This document shows, in pieces, positions 10,175-22,352 of a stretch of DNA of 64,000 nt. How positions within the stretch are numbered: position 1 is the stretch's first letter; each line of letters opens with the position of its first letter. Position numbers and translations under genes: made by a program. The stretch is from Scilla litardierei. Lineage: Eukaryota; Streptophyta; Magnoliopsida; Asparagales; Asparagaceae. The notes below the pieces were generated by a model. It ran no database searches and was not told the origin of the DNA. It saw only the letters and a list, made by a program, of their open reading frames with translations. The DNA lies in assembly GCA_030789695.1 (NCBI GenBank), contig CM061142.1, forward strand, positions 358,955,486 to 359,019,485. Direction: 5' to 3'.

Positions 10175-11233
10175 TGAGTGTTTATTGTATACAGTTTTCC
10201 ACCCTTTTCCCCGCAAATTTTACGCCCTTTCATTCTCTATTCATCCTCATTTCTCCCTGTTTTGTCTTCTATCTTGCTTTTATGGTCTCTCCTATGCTTT
10301 GTAGGAGATATGTACCGATTAGTGACCATATGGTGAGAATTAACATTAAGAGGAGGAAGAAGCAAAGCCAGGGGATCGAAATGCGCAAGGGAGAAGAATT
10401 AATGAAGAATGGAGCTTCACGCGGTCGTGTCACCATGGTCATGCGACCACGTTAATCCACCAAAGAAGAATCATCTATGCAAACACGTCAATCTCCACCA
10501 AATAGCCGCGTCAGAAGACTTGAAGAATGAAGAGAGAAGCGAGAAATAGAGACTTTCGCGGCTTGCATTAATTAGGTCGACGCGGCCACGAATTTATGGA
10601 TCCCTAGGCTTAACGACGCGGCCTCGTCAACAATTCACACGGCCGCATAGCTTCTGCCGATGCGACCGCATTTCTATTGACGCGACCGTGTCGATCGTGC
10701 TACAAGATGACTTCGATGTGGCTGCATAATTTCATATTGTGACCATGTCGCATTGGGTCTCTACCTGATTTCTAGGGTTTTGAGAGCCTCTATAAAAGGA
10801 AAGGGGGTGTCGATGGAGGGTAGGCCGCTGGAGAACGCGTTTTGCCTTAGTTCTTCCACATTTTCAGTTTTTCTTTAGAGTAGGACTAAATTAGAGTAAA
10901 TTTAAGACTTCCTTTTTGATTGTAACCAAGGATTGACAACTCTTGGTATGATTCAAGGAGATAAATTTATTTCTTCCTCTCGATTTTGTTGAACCTTGTT
11001 CATTACTGCTTTGATTTGTGTTCTCAGTCTCTTTAATTACTGTTTCTTATGTTTGTGATCATTTCTTTCATGTGTATATTTGAATCCACCGTATTATCCT
11101 TGTTAATCTCACCTTGTCCATCACACCACACGAAGCTAACAACAACCCTAGATCAAATTAGTATTCAACCACTATGCCTCTCTGCGGACGACCTGTAATG
11201 TGCTACGACGAATTCGGGTGCTTGCGGTTTACA
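10175..11233 (+). repeat. RE2 3' LTR (Tat-type gypsy)
   Basis: The LTR starts with TG right after the polypurine-like tract and ends at ...GCGGTTTACA; the last 60 bases match the usual end of Tat/Athila LTRs (CTCTGCGGACGACC...CGACGAATTCGGGTGCTTGCGG). A TATA box TATAAAAG lies at 10791-10798. No primer-binding site follows, so it is a 3' or solo LTR. Boundaries are inferred, not checked against a second copy. Confidence 0.6.
10425..10755. repeat. Degenerate repeats of GACGCGACCGTGTC-like motif in RE2 U3
   Basis: Variants of a GC-rich, partly palindromic word (CACGCGGTCGTGTC, GACGCGGCCACG, ACACGGCCGCAT, GACGCGACCGTGTC) recur every 30-60 bp upstream of the TATA box. Similar CACGGNCGTG motifs are common in Tat-type LTRs. 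Confidence 0.55.
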
Positions 11234-12302
11234 GATGTTAAAATTTGACTATCATACCCTGAAGCATCTAGGTCGTTTGTGGGAATGAGTCGACAACCAC
11301 GTCGTCTACCACACTGACCGTGACTCGTTCAATTAACGAAAATCTGTCCTTCCCTCCAACCAAATACAAAGTTGGAATTATTATGATGTTCTCCAAGATC
11401 GATGCAATGGGAAGACAGAAGACTGATGTTGAGATGGAGATATTCAAATTAATAGCTAAAGACATCTTTTGTTTCTCCAGAATGTAAAAGGCCAATTTAC
11501 ATTTGGTTCGGCTGCTGGGATGTTGCACCATTGGTATCATTTTAAAAGGATGATGGGGATTCCAAGAATAGAATTCAAGATGATGGGGATTCCAATTGAC
11601 AGGGAATGGATCGGTTAATCGGTAATCGTCAGATCAATCTGTAGATCGGAAGTCGATCTATCTCGACGATGGCACGGGTGGATCAATCTGCAGATCCGTG
11701 AGTTTCACCCTCTGACTACCATGGTTGTCGGTGATGTATCTGATCACCAGCTCAATGCTCCTTGTCTTCCCTCCACATCATCAACCGTGTCACCGGGCTC
11801 GGTGGCCAGTGGTCCTCCCTCGCTCGCTTTGGGGCACCATGCTTCGCCGAGGCTATCTACCCCTTTGCCTTGGGTTCAACTGTGATGCTGCAACCCTGCA
11901 GTTCTCAGCACTAACTCCGATCGGTGTCCATAGGGTTCTCGATGCCATTATTTTGACCATGAAATTCTACCCCTGTGTCCTGCTTATCCGCACTCAGAAA
12001 CATGCTTCGGTGAGCCATGGAGGCTTAGCCACTCCTTGTTGACTAGAAATCCGCCCCTGTTGTTGGGGCTAGATTGCCTGAGGGCTTGGCCATGGGATCA
12101 GTTAGACTACATGGATTTGCCACTCAATTTTTTGCCAAACTAGTGGCTCAACCCTGTGAGTTCACCCCCTCTATTGGGTGGCTATGAGACTCATCCACTG
12201 GCATCGATCAGACCCGAGTGTACAACTGTAGGGGCATTCCTCTGACATTGCCGATGATCCTAGGGATTCGCTTGAAAATATATTTTTTCCATTGGTCATG
12301 CG
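11234..12302. other. Unclassified DNA between RE2 and RE3
   Basis: No convincing coding region is visible. A 17-base word (GATGATGGGGATTCCAA) occurs twice in direct orientation near 11549 and 11579. The ORF-sized open stretches in both strands show no recognisable domain. It is the left flank of RE3. Confidence 0.4.
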
Positions 12303-12849
12303 TGAAGAGTTTTGGCAGACCCGCAGAGTTCAGATCTGTGCCCGTCCTAAGTCGGACGGACCACAGAGGCATAAAACAACGAAAAATAAAACATGCTAGC
12401 TAAACAATTTAGCTAGGCACTGAGAGAGCCAGAACCTAGCCCGATCTATGCCAACTTGGGTGGCCCACCCCAAGATGGATCTATCCTACAGCGAAGAAAT
12501 TACATTACACTAAAAACTTAAAGAACATACCCAGAATCTTGGCACTGGGGCATGCAAGATGTACCTTACCTACTTCGTGCGCTCCTTGTAGCCGAGCCAC
12601 CTCGCACCTTCGAACCGATCTACCCAAGCAGCCTCCGAGCCGAGCACTTGCCGAAGAAGTTTCATTTGAGTAGACCCGCAACTTAGATGTCTGGATCAAA
12701 ATCCAAATCCCCCTTCGTAGTCTTGCTAGGACCCGTCGGGAGAATAGGAAGAATAGAGGAAGAATAGTTTAAGTCGTAGATCGAGCTTGCTCAAAATTTG
12801 GAGCGACTCGATCGAAGACTTGGTGCATTTTCAACAAAGAGAGTGCCCC

Positions 12850-12861
12850 CTATTTATATAG
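12850..12861 (-). promoter_or_regulatory. TATA box of RE3 3' LTR
   Basis: CTATATAAATAG on the minus strand; the other LTR has the same box at 19401-19412. Confidence 0.65.
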
Positions 12862-13179
12862 GGAGTCGGCACCTTCCTTTTCGTCACGAACAATGTAGGA
12901 CAAATCTCAAATAAAAGAGAAATTAATTTAGTTAATTGAAGTTAGTAAGCCTTTCACAAAGGCCAACTTCAACCAATTAATTCTCCCTCACCATCGAGCT
13001 TCAGAGACGATACAAGTTATCATTTCGAATGGCTTCAAATGGTGAACACGTAGGAACGAACGAAGATGAATTTCGACTTCGTTTGACCCCTCAAACAATT
13101 GCCCACAGATGGACAAAATTAAGATTTTCGTAGCCGTCATATAGGGTTTCAAAAAACCCTATTTCAGCTTAAATTAAAA

Positions 13180-13470
13180 TGCGGGCGCGCCCGGTCCCCT
13201 TGCAGGTGCGCACCCGCAAAGGCGCAGTAATGCCCCAGCCTACAAGGGCGTGCCATGTCATAGGGCAGGGTGGGGCCGCCGCCTGCTCAGCGAGCGGGCG
13301 CCCCGCCCCTTAGGCGAGTGCGGCCCGCAATGCGGGCCGCCTGCAATTGAGGGGAGAGCGAGGCCCGCACAGTGGCCGGCCCGCTCAGAAAAGCGGGCGC
13401 GCCCGCTTTCAGAACGGGCGCGCCCCGCCCCTTTTGCTGCCTTGCTTAGGCCCTTAGTGGGTCTAACCCA
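13180..13470. repeat. GC-rich island in RE3 3' LTR
   Basis: A stretch rich in GCGGGC/GCCCGC words set in otherwise AT-balanced DNA; the other LTR carries a shorter, diverged version (19730-19945), so this block varies in length between the two LTRs. Confidence 0.7.
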
Positions 13471-14729
13471 CTTGGCCCCTTTGAGCTGTTTTTGTGTTTT
13501 CGGGCTCGTTTGAGCTCCGATTTGGACGCGGTTTGAACCTATGTTTAGACCCGGACGATCCCGTCAACTAGGTAACCCTTTCCAATGCTTTCGTTCTTAC
13601 AAATATTGTCGTAACCAATTTACGACACGTTTTATCTTGTTTGCATCAAATACAACATTGTCCCTATCTACGACTCAGTATCACAACTAGCTTGTGAACT
13701 TAACTATTTCATTTCATCGAATGAATTCCTCTTATTTATCTTTCTATTACTAAGACACGAATACCACTCGGTGTGAGACCCTACAGCCTGACCCTACTAC
13801 TGGTTGGGGCTCGAAACCCCTAGACGACGGTAACCACGAGCAGCAGGTGTCGTCTCTGCTTCAGAATCATACTTACGTGATCGACCCAATGACAAACATC
13901 GTTGGGATCACTCTGACTGTGTCAGTGATGAATTCTGCCATTTTAGTCCCTTCGTCAAGACTGTGTCTCTGGATGGCCTATGGTATGGTATACCGTCAAC
14001 CCCAATAGCCAGCATTAATTAGTATACATCGGTCTTTGTTGTATTCATGTTGTACATCCTACAACGTACCTCGACCGAAGATTAATACAAAGTCCGTACT
14101 GATCCAGTGACACTAACTTCCCTTTAACGGAAGAGACGAATCCCATCTCAGTTATCTACTTTCCTCGTGAGCTTCAGGTGTCACCCAAACTAAGATCTTT
14201 CAGCAGACCGAGCCTCGAAGCTAGATCATAGATCTAAGTGACACTATCCATTCACAGGTTCGTACTGATGACTTCAGGTCTAAAGGACCAACTAGCCTAT
14301 CATCACTATAGAGTTATTATTGACAGTTTAGATAAAGCTTAACCATTTAATAACTCTAAGTTGGTCGTTCAGTGAACTCATTCCCCAATGAGCACTTGTG
14401 TCTCGTCTCTGACTTTGCCAAGTCGAATGACTATGAGATTATCATTACCCTAAGGTAAGACAAAGACACAATGGTCTAACTGATGTGTCGATATCCTATT
14501 CTCGACACATCTATGACCATGAACTGATTAAAACTTAATTTTCTAATCGGTCACCAACTTCTCATAATCGAGATCTACATCTTGATACGTAGTGACCTGA
14601 CTATAAGTCTAAGAAAATTATCTAAGTATTAGATTCAACGAATTAATACTTAGGATAATTGACACCATATATATCTTAACAAGACGTATACTAAGGATAA
14701 ATTGCCTTATGTGCATATATCCTCCTGCA

Positions 14730-15976
14730 TCTCCCACTTGCACTTAGGCTATTTATCTCGGTATCTCATACCGTTATAGCGCATATTAGTCTCATTGGAC
14801 CAACATATGTCAAACCTAAGAGTGAATTTACTAAGGAGTATTTATAATGCATTTTAATGGATTTTTATTTATACATCTCTTGATCACACAAGGTTGATCC
14901 TTGAAAAATGATTTGGATCAATTTTCTTTTCTTTGTATAGCTAACAATTAGCTCATACAATCTTGATGTAGGGTCTAACATTTCTATAAGTCAGTCATAG
15001 CTCATTCCAATTATTTTGTGTCAATATGTCAAGTACATAAGTGACACCTTAAGTATCTATATATTCGATTAAATCACAACTATTTTGATTCAATGTCTTA
15101 CATTGATAATTCAAATAAGTTGGAATCCTTTTTACTTAGTTCGAGAAGCTGGAGCTAAGTATATGAGCTAGCTCTCACTGACTTTAAGAACTATCTGGTT
15201 AAATACTTCTACTATATATCTAAATCATATTTAAAATATACTTTAAGTATAACCAATGCAGAAGTGCTAATGGAAAATACCAGTGTCAGGTTGGGTTTGA
15301 TGAATAAGTCATATCAAGACCCGTTTATAGGAATCTTGATGTTGACTTACTCATTCAAACTTCCTACACCGTAATTTTCCTTTAACTACATTTAATAAAA
15401 ACTCTTTAAGAATAAAATGCAGTTTAATTAAGAATTAATCTTAACATGCGTATATTTGTGATCATACACAATTTATGCGCTCCTGGAACTTATATTTAAC
15501 TATCGACTGGCTATAATATTAAGTCAGCTCCAAACAATCAAATTATTCAGAAGCTCTGCATGACAGCTCGAGAATTTATGCAACCAACTCAGAAAGCCAC
15601 ATCTACAGAAATGAGTTATTTACAACAAATCACAATTTAAAATAAAGCACATTTCCCGAGATATTTATTCAAACAATGGATTCATTAAAATTAATCATAA
15701 TTTGTTTATCAAAATAAACTTTGAGTGCTTAACAATCAATCATTGTTTTAACTAAAGCAACGATACATTTTGTTCATAAAAAATAAGTATCGGTTGCTTC
15801 TTCTTCACATCTCCTGAAGTCCTTGTACGACCCTAGTAGCAACGATTTCTCAGATGCCGACCATCCTCAGAACTTCTTCCACCCTCTGCTTTGTATTAGC
15901 CGCATGTATACATTACACAGATGTCTTAGTCTCTCATACTATGTGACAAAGCATTTATGGAAATTATTATGCTTTA
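14730..15976 (-). other. RE3 polypurine tract and 3' non-coding region
   Basis: Directly next to the LTR the minus strand reads AAGTGCAAGTGGGAGA, the expected polypurine tract (inner end 14730). The rest is 1.2 kb of AT-rich DNA where pol should be; I find no protease or RT motif in any frame. Confidence 0.75.
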
Positions 15977-16807
15977 TTAAAAGGAATTCATTGTACCCGA
16001 GGTAGAGGCATCAGTATGCCCTTTCTTCTTTTTCGCAAGGTAAACCATGCAGTTCCTCTTCCAGTGGCCTACCTTGTGGCAGTAAAAGCACTCGGATTTC
16101 GATGGGGCCCCTTTCATCTTCTTCCCATTCTTCGCCTTGGCTGGTTGTGGGACCTGCCTCTTCTTACCTGTGCCTTTCTACTGGTTTGAAGAAGCAGAGC
16201 CAACACCCAATAGAGCTGGTTTCTTCTCGATTTCTTCAAACTTCCTAAGCATGTTGAGGAGACCAGGAAGATCCGGTTCAATATTGTTCATGATGAAACC
16301 AGTAATGAATTGCTTGAAGGCTGGGGTTAAAGACTTCAGGATGATGTCCACGGACATCTCATTGTCGAGGACAAAACCCAACTGGGCAGCGCCTTCCATG
16401 TACCCGATCATCTTAATGACATGATCTTGTACGGGCACTGTCTCCATCTTAGTGCCCCAAAGGATGCTCGTGGCTTCAAACTTGGCAGCTCTGGACAGCT
16501 TGCCGTACAACTCCTCTGCATTCAGAAGCATGCTTTGAACATCCAAATGTTCGTGCTTCCTTTGCAGGTCGTTGTTCATTGAAGCCAGAGTAAGGCACCT
16601 GGCCTTCTCGGCATCTCTCTGGTACAGCTTATAGGTTTCCTTTTCTACATGGGTTGCATCTTTGTCAGGCTTCTCCGGAGCGTCCTCGAACAGCACGTAT
16701 CCTATCCCAGCTAGTGATAGGACTAACTTGATATTCCTAAGCCAATCCTTATAGTTGGTCCCGTCAGGCACATTCTTTTCTATCATATACTTTAGACCCG
16801 AATCCAC
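15977..16807 (-). pseudogene. RE3 gag (UBN2-type, with zinc knuckle), one nonsense codon
   Basis: The frame carries a copia gag domain (GTNYKDWLRNIKLVLSLAG near the start, ILWGTKMETVPVQDHV, and MIGYMEGAAQLGF, MNNIEPDLPGLLNML further on), a TAG at 16178-16180, and then in the same frame a basic stretch, a CCHC zinc knuckle (CFYCHKVGHWKRNC, about 16050-16092) and a Lys-rich tail ending at TAA (15977-15979). The first codon of the longest open stretch (16805-16807) is GTG; a TTAATTGCAG sequence just upstream looks like a splice acceptor, and the first internal ATG is the MIEKNVPDG methionine. Ending shortly after the zinc knuckle, where protease normally follows, shows that the pol genes were lost or replaced. 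Confidence 0.82.
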
Positions 16808-16841
16808 TCTGCAATTAAGAAGATATCTAGTGAGCTTATGT

Positions 16842-18830
16842 TCGTTGTATAGTTTGTATGGTTTTTATAAAACTATATTCTTCCACTGAATTCAAGAATT
16901 AAAGCCACAATAATAAACAATTTATTATATTAAAACATTTGTGGGAGAGAGATCTGACTACCCTGAGCCTGACAACCTTGAGTGTCGCTCAATAAGTTAT
17001 TCGACTCTGCAGTCGATAGACGAACTCTTCATCAATCATATAAAATATGACTCCCTATCGATTTTTTACCCCAAGCCATTTGTGATCATGAGTGTGCTCA
17101 TCCAAATCACAATGACTAGCCCAGTCAGACCCTTTTTCGCGTCCAGCCTGACTTATGCCACCGCTTGGTATATGCACGAGACGTCGGTTTGGGTCAGGAC
17201 TAAACTTACATTAATGACTCAACTTACATCGCCGTTCGATGTATTCACGACACGATGGTTTGGGTTTAAGTCTTGACTACATCATTGGCTCAACTTACGC
17301 CGGCGTTCGGTGTTTTCACGACACGACGGTTTGGGTTAAGTCAGGATCTCGTCATATGTATTTAAGAAGTCGGTTTCTATAAGGTTGCCATGTCGTAGCT
17401 TGAGTGTAGCTCAACAACTGGAACATGGGTCCTACAGTCACCAACTCCTAAAACAAGGAGGGTTACGATTTATCTTGAACAAGATTATTATCGTTTATTA
17501 CTTAGGTATAGTCGATGGACTTACATAGTCATGATTCGACTCCTTGCGGTCCAGCGGACGCGGCCAGGAAATTGAATAAGCCAGGACCACTTAACCCCTA
17601 GCCTAGCTATGGTGGTCCAGCAAACTTAGCCAAGCACATTGACTGACATCATGATCCATTGAAGGATACTTATCAATCTTGTGTTCGTCTATCAACTAAA
17701 AACTTTTATTTACACTAATTAATCCTATCAACTAGTGGATCCTTAAAATTCGAAATTTTATGGATTTGTTCAATAACTTTTATTAGATCCTTATCAATTA
17801 TAAGGTTTGTTCGTCCATGGTGCTACCCTAATCTTAATTAGGATTTTAATAGATCAATTACAACATTTTACAAAATTAGTCATTTAATGATAATCATTAT
17901 CGAAACAATTTAAAATAATAATAGTCAGTTAAAGGGACTACCCTAATCAGGAATTAGGTTTTGATGTCGTAATTGTTCATTAAAACTTAGTATGTCACAA
18001 TTTTAAAAGTTTATCTCATAAGATTTTAATTAATGGTTAACCTAAAAGGTTCATGAATAATCTGATTATTCATCATAGCCAATAATATCAACCAACTAAT
18101 TATCACATGAATTAGAGTTCAATAATGTGACATATCAAGAGAACATGCAAGTTAAAATTATCTACCACATGAAAAATAAATTTGCTAATCTAAAATTTAA
18201 CATTTAAATTTAAAATTTAAAACTTTAAAATTTTATCACATAAAATTTGGTTTATAAAAATTATCAAATAATTTTAAATACAAACCTAAGTTTTAAAATT
18301 AATAAAACATTTTAAGATTAAATTATCTCATAAAATAATCTTTAAAACTTTATGTAACTAAAAGAAATGAATTTTTAATTCCATGTCATAAAAAGTTTTT
18401 CCTTTATGTTACATATACTACAAACTAATTTTAAAACATTTTCAAAATTGTAGAAATAAATTTTAATACTTTCAGATAAAGTTAAAATCTTTCAACCTTT
18501 ATGTAACTAAAAGAAATTAATTTTTAATATCATCGTATGAAAAAAAATTTCTCTTAATGTTACATAACCTTAAAAAAACTTTTTAAATGCAATTATTTTA
18601 TCTCATAAAATAAAATTTTTAAAAGCATTTAAACATAGTAGACTTATTAAACTTTATCACATAAAATTTAAAACGTTCCCCAAAAATTTTTAAGATATAA
18701 AAAACAATTTTTTAAAACACAAAAATTTGTTTAACCAATTTTAACATAAAGTTAAAATATACTTATGTTCAAAAACAAGCAATTTAATAATTTAAAATCG
18801 TCGCAAATCAAGATCTACAAGCATACCCTG
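16842..18830 (-). other. RE3 5' leader, very AT-rich
   Basis: About 2 kb between primer-binding site and gag with no coding region. The part 17700-18830 is extremely AT-rich with many AAATTTTAAA-like words. The part 16985-17095 resembles 61950-62050. The part 17150-17350 contains a short tandem repeat listed separately. Confidence 0.6.
17150..17350. repeat. Short tandem repeat in RE3 leader
   Basis: A unit of about 70-75 bp containing CGTTCGRTGTWTTCACGACAC and GGTTTGGGTTAAGTC occurs about two and a half times with point differences. Confidence 0.6.
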
Positions 18831-18842
18831 GCTTTGATAACA
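18831..18842 (-). promoter_or_regulatory. RE3 primer-binding site
   Basis: Minus strand TGTTATCAAAGC, 10 of 12 identical to the usual initiator tRNA-Met site and two bases from the LTR end. The following CAGGGTATGC also fits copia leaders. Confidence 0.8.
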
Positions 18843-18844
18843 CT

Positions 18845-21240
18845 TGAAGGGTTTTGGCAGATCCTCAGAGCTCAGATCTGTACCCGTCCTAAGTCGGATG
18901 TACCACAGAGGCATAAAAACAGCAGAAAATAAAACATGCTAGCTAAACAATTTAGCTAGGCCTGAGAGAGCCAGAACCTAGCCCGATCTATGCTAACTTG
19001 GGTGGGTCTAGGCCACCCCAAGAGGGATCTATCCTACTGCGACGAAATTAAATTACACTAAAAACTTAAAGAACATACTCGGAATCTTGGCCCTGGGCAG
19101 GCAAGATGTACCGCACCGACTTCTTGCGCTCCTGTAGCCAAGCCGCCTCGCGCCTTCGAACCGATCTACCCGAGCCGCCTCCGAGCCGATCACTTGCAGA
19201 AGAAAGTTTCACTTGAGCAGACCCGTGTCTTAGACGTAAGGATCAGAATCAAAAACCCCCTTCATAGTCTTGCTAGGACCTGTGTCAGGAGAATAGGAAG
19301 AAGATAGGAAGAATAGTTTAAGTCGTAGATCGAGCTTGCTCAAAATTCGGAGCTACTCGATCGAAGACTTGGTGCATTTTTCAACGAAGAGAGTGCACCC
19401 CTATTTATATAGGGAGTCGGCACCTCCCTTTTCGTCACGAGCAATGTGGGACAAATCTCAAATAAAAGAGAAATTAATTTAGTTAATTGAAATTAGTAAG
19501 CCTTTCACAAAGGCCAACTTCAACCAATTAACTCTCCCTCACCATCGAGCTTCAGAGACGATACACGTTATCATTTCGAAGGGCTTGGAATGGTGAACGC
19601 GTAGGAACGAACGACGACGAATTCCGACTTCGTTTGACCCTTCAAACAATTGTCCAAAGATGAGCAAAATTCAGATTTCCGTAGCCGTCATATAGGGTTT
19701 CAAAAAACCCTATTTCTGCTTAAGTTAAAATGCAGGCGTGCTCGTTCCCCTTGCAGGCGCGCGCCTGCAAGGGCGCAGCAATGCCCCGGGCCCGCAAGGG
19801 TGGGCCGGGTCATAGGGCGAGGTGGGGATGCCCGCCCGCTTAGCAAGCGGGCGCCCCGCCCCTTAGAGGGGCACGGCCTACAATGCCGGCCGCCCGCAAT
19901 GGAGGGGCGCGGCCCACATAGTGGAGCGGGCGTGCCCTGCCCCTTTTGCTGCCTTGCTTGGGCCCTTAGTGGGTCTTACCCACTTGGCCCCTATGAGCTG
20001 TTTTTGTGTTTTTGGGCTCATTTGAGCTCCGAATTGGACGCAGTTTGAACATGTGTTTAGACCGAGATGATCCTGTCAACCAGGTAACCCTTTCCAATGC
20101 TTTTGTTCCTACAAATATTGTCATAACCAATTTATGACACGTTTAATCTTGTTTTATCGAATGCAACATTGTCCCTATCTACGACTTAGTCTCACAACTA
20201 GCTTGTGAACTTAACTGTTCTATTTCATCGAATGAATTGGTATTATTTATCTTCCTATTACTAAGAACGAATTCTACTTGGTGTAAGAACCTACAGCCTG
20301 ACCCTACTACAGGTTGGGTCTCGAAACCCCTAGACGACGGTAACCACGAGCAGCAGGTGTCGTCCCTGTTTCATAATCATACTTACGTGATCGACCCAAT
20401 GACAAACGTCGTTGGGATCACTCTGAATGTGTCAGTGATGAATTCTGTCGTTTTAATCCCTTCGTCAAGGCTGTGTCTCTGCATGGCCTAGGGTATGGTA
20501 TACCGTCAACCCCAATAGTCAGCATTAATCAGTATACATCGGTCTTTGTTGTATTCATGTTGTACATCCTACAACGTAACTCGGCCGAGGATTAACACAA
20601 AGTCTGTACTGATCTAGTGACACTAACTTTCCTTTAACAGAAGAGGCAAATCCCATCTAAGACATCTACTTTCCTCGTGAGCTTCAGGTGTCACTCAACC
20701 TAAGATCTTTTAGCAGGCCGAGCCTCGAAGCGAGATCATAGATCTAAGTGATACTATCCATTCACAGGTTCGTACTGATGACTTCAGGTTTTAAGGACCA
20801 ACTAGCCTATCATCACTATAGAGTTATTATTGATAGTTTAGTTAAAGCTTAACCATTTAATAACTCTAAGTTGGTCGTTCAATGAACTCATTCCCCAATG
20901 AGCACATGTATCTCATCTCTAACTTCGCAAAGTCGAATGACTATAAGATCATCATTACCCTATGGTAAGACAAAGACACAATGGTCTAACCGATGTGTCG
21001 ATATCCTATTCTCGACACATCTATAACCATGAACCGTTTAAGACTTAAAGTTCTAATCGATCACTAACTTCTCTTAATCGAGATCTACATCTTGATATAT
21101 AGTGACCTGACTATAATTTTAATGAACTTATCTAAGTATTAGATTCAACGAATTCATACTTAGGATAATTGACACCATATTATATCTTAACAAGACGTAT
21201 ACTAAGGATAAATTACCTTATGGGCATATATCCTCCTACA
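18845..21240 (-). repeat. RE3 5' LTR (2396 bp)
   Basis: Partner of 12303-14729. On the minus strand it starts TGTAGGAGGATATATGC (21240) and ends ...CCCTTCA (18845). TATA box at 19401-19412; GC-rich block at 19730-19945. Confidence 0.9.
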
Positions 21241-22136
21241 ATGGAGGTTGTCACCCTACGCTTTGCCATTGCCTCAGTTCAGTAGCCATGTGATTCGCTC
21301 GAATGAAGGGTTGGGATGGACCCTTGCCCCTCTGCTTGGTTGGCCATGAAGCTTCTCAGCTAAGGGGTTTTCTGTCCCCTTCCCTGTTTCTTGGATTGCT
21401 GTGCGAGGCATAGGATAACCGCCCTTTGTTATTTCGATCGGGCTCGGTGCTTCCTCCATTGAGCAGGGCATAGGGCCTCGGCCCTCTCGTCATGGCCCGG
21501 GGGTTGGTAGTTGGGCTAGGGGCTGCGTTCACTTTGCTCAGCTTATCTCTATATGGCGTGACCTAAAATATCATGTTGTTCATCTCCAAACCTCCATCTA
21601 CATCCATGCATGAATTGGAAAGTCTCCTTCAAAAAGGCTAAGAATTAATTCCAGATCCTTTAGAGTGATTGTGAAGTATATTTCGTGGAGCATCCATTCT
21701 GTAGAGGCCCCCACACAGTGATAACTTCTTAGGCTTGGTCTCCAATCCAGCCTAAGCTCGAACACCAGACTTCCTGTTAGACTCGCGCTCCGATCTCTCC
21801 CTCTCCATCCTCCTCTTCCTCTCCTCTTGCTTTGAACTCCGACTATCTCCTTCAGAGTCAGAGATCAATGGGCTAGACCCTGCCAGGTTGTAGGATGGCA
21901 GTCGTGTAGGCCAAATTCGTCATTGAAGGAAAAATCGTGGAGCAGAGGTGCGAGAACAGAGGAGAGGACTAGGCTTTTGTACTGGCGCTTTCGATGGTTC
22001 CATAGATGCCTACAGTTACAACTCCCTTGAGGACATATTGGACCGAGCAAACCCTTGGCCGATTTCCTCTTAGGCTCCAGGGTTCCCATCATGTTCAGGA
22101 ATGTCCAAACTAAGGCACTTCCAACCAAGATTTCAG
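21241..22136. other. Unclassified DNA right of RE3
   Basis: Moderately GC-rich, with no ORF or element end that I can defend. It is the right flank of the RE3 insertion and may be the continuation of 11234-12302. Confidence 0.35.
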
Positions 22137-22352
22137 GAGGAGGCCGACCAGACGAGTCCGGCTGGGAGGAGGCCGACCAGACCGATCCAGAGGAGGCCGA
22201 CCATACCAGGCCGATCGATCCAGTGAAGGCCGACCGACCCAGCTCAGGCCCACCTGACAAGGCCGACCCACTAGGCAAGGCCGACCAGACGATGCTAACC
22301 AGACCCGGGAGGACGCCGACCAGACGAGGCCGACTAAATGAGCCCGACCAGG
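22137..22352. repeat. Degenerate minisatellite based on GGCCGACCAGAC
   Basis: The word GGCCGACC recurs about ten times with spacing near 21-27 bp (GAGGCCGACCAGACGA, AAGGCCGACCAGACG, AGGCCGACCATACC and others). The open frames on both strands here are by-products of this repeat. Confidence 0.75.

Larger units (their letters stand above)
12303..14729 (-). repeat. RE3 3' LTR (2427 bp)
   Basis: It matches the repeat at 18845-21240 along its length with scattered substitutions and small indels. On the minus strand it starts TGCAGGAGGATATATGC (14729) and ends ...CTCTTCA (12303). A TATA box CTATATAAATAG is at 12850-12861 and a GC-rich block at 13180-13470 contains repeated GCGGGCGCGCCC-like words. 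Short open frames over this GC-rich block are not credible genes. Confidence 0.9.
12303..21240 (-). mobile_element. RE3: complete gag-only Ty1/copia element with 2.4-kb LTRs
   Basis: Two direct repeats (12303-14729 and 18845-21240) bracket 4.1 kb of internal DNA. A primer-binding site (18831-18842) and a polypurine tract (14730-14738) both point to the minus strand. Inside, only gag (15977-16807) is coded; no protease, integrase, RT or RNase H is visible, so the element is non-autonomous and would need pol from a relative. The bases flanking the LTRs (ATGCG at 12298-12302, ATGGA at 21241-21245) share only three of five positions, so no clear target-site duplication remains. Confidence 0.88.

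Noticed and set aside
11725..12042. 105-codon plus-strand frame
   Set aside because: No recognisable domain, no ATG-supported context, flanked by unclassified DNA.
13250..13513. 87-codon plus-strand frame in the RE3 LTR, with a partner at 19650-20048
   Set aside because: Both fall on the GC-rich block of the LTRs and the other LTR does not preserve the frame.
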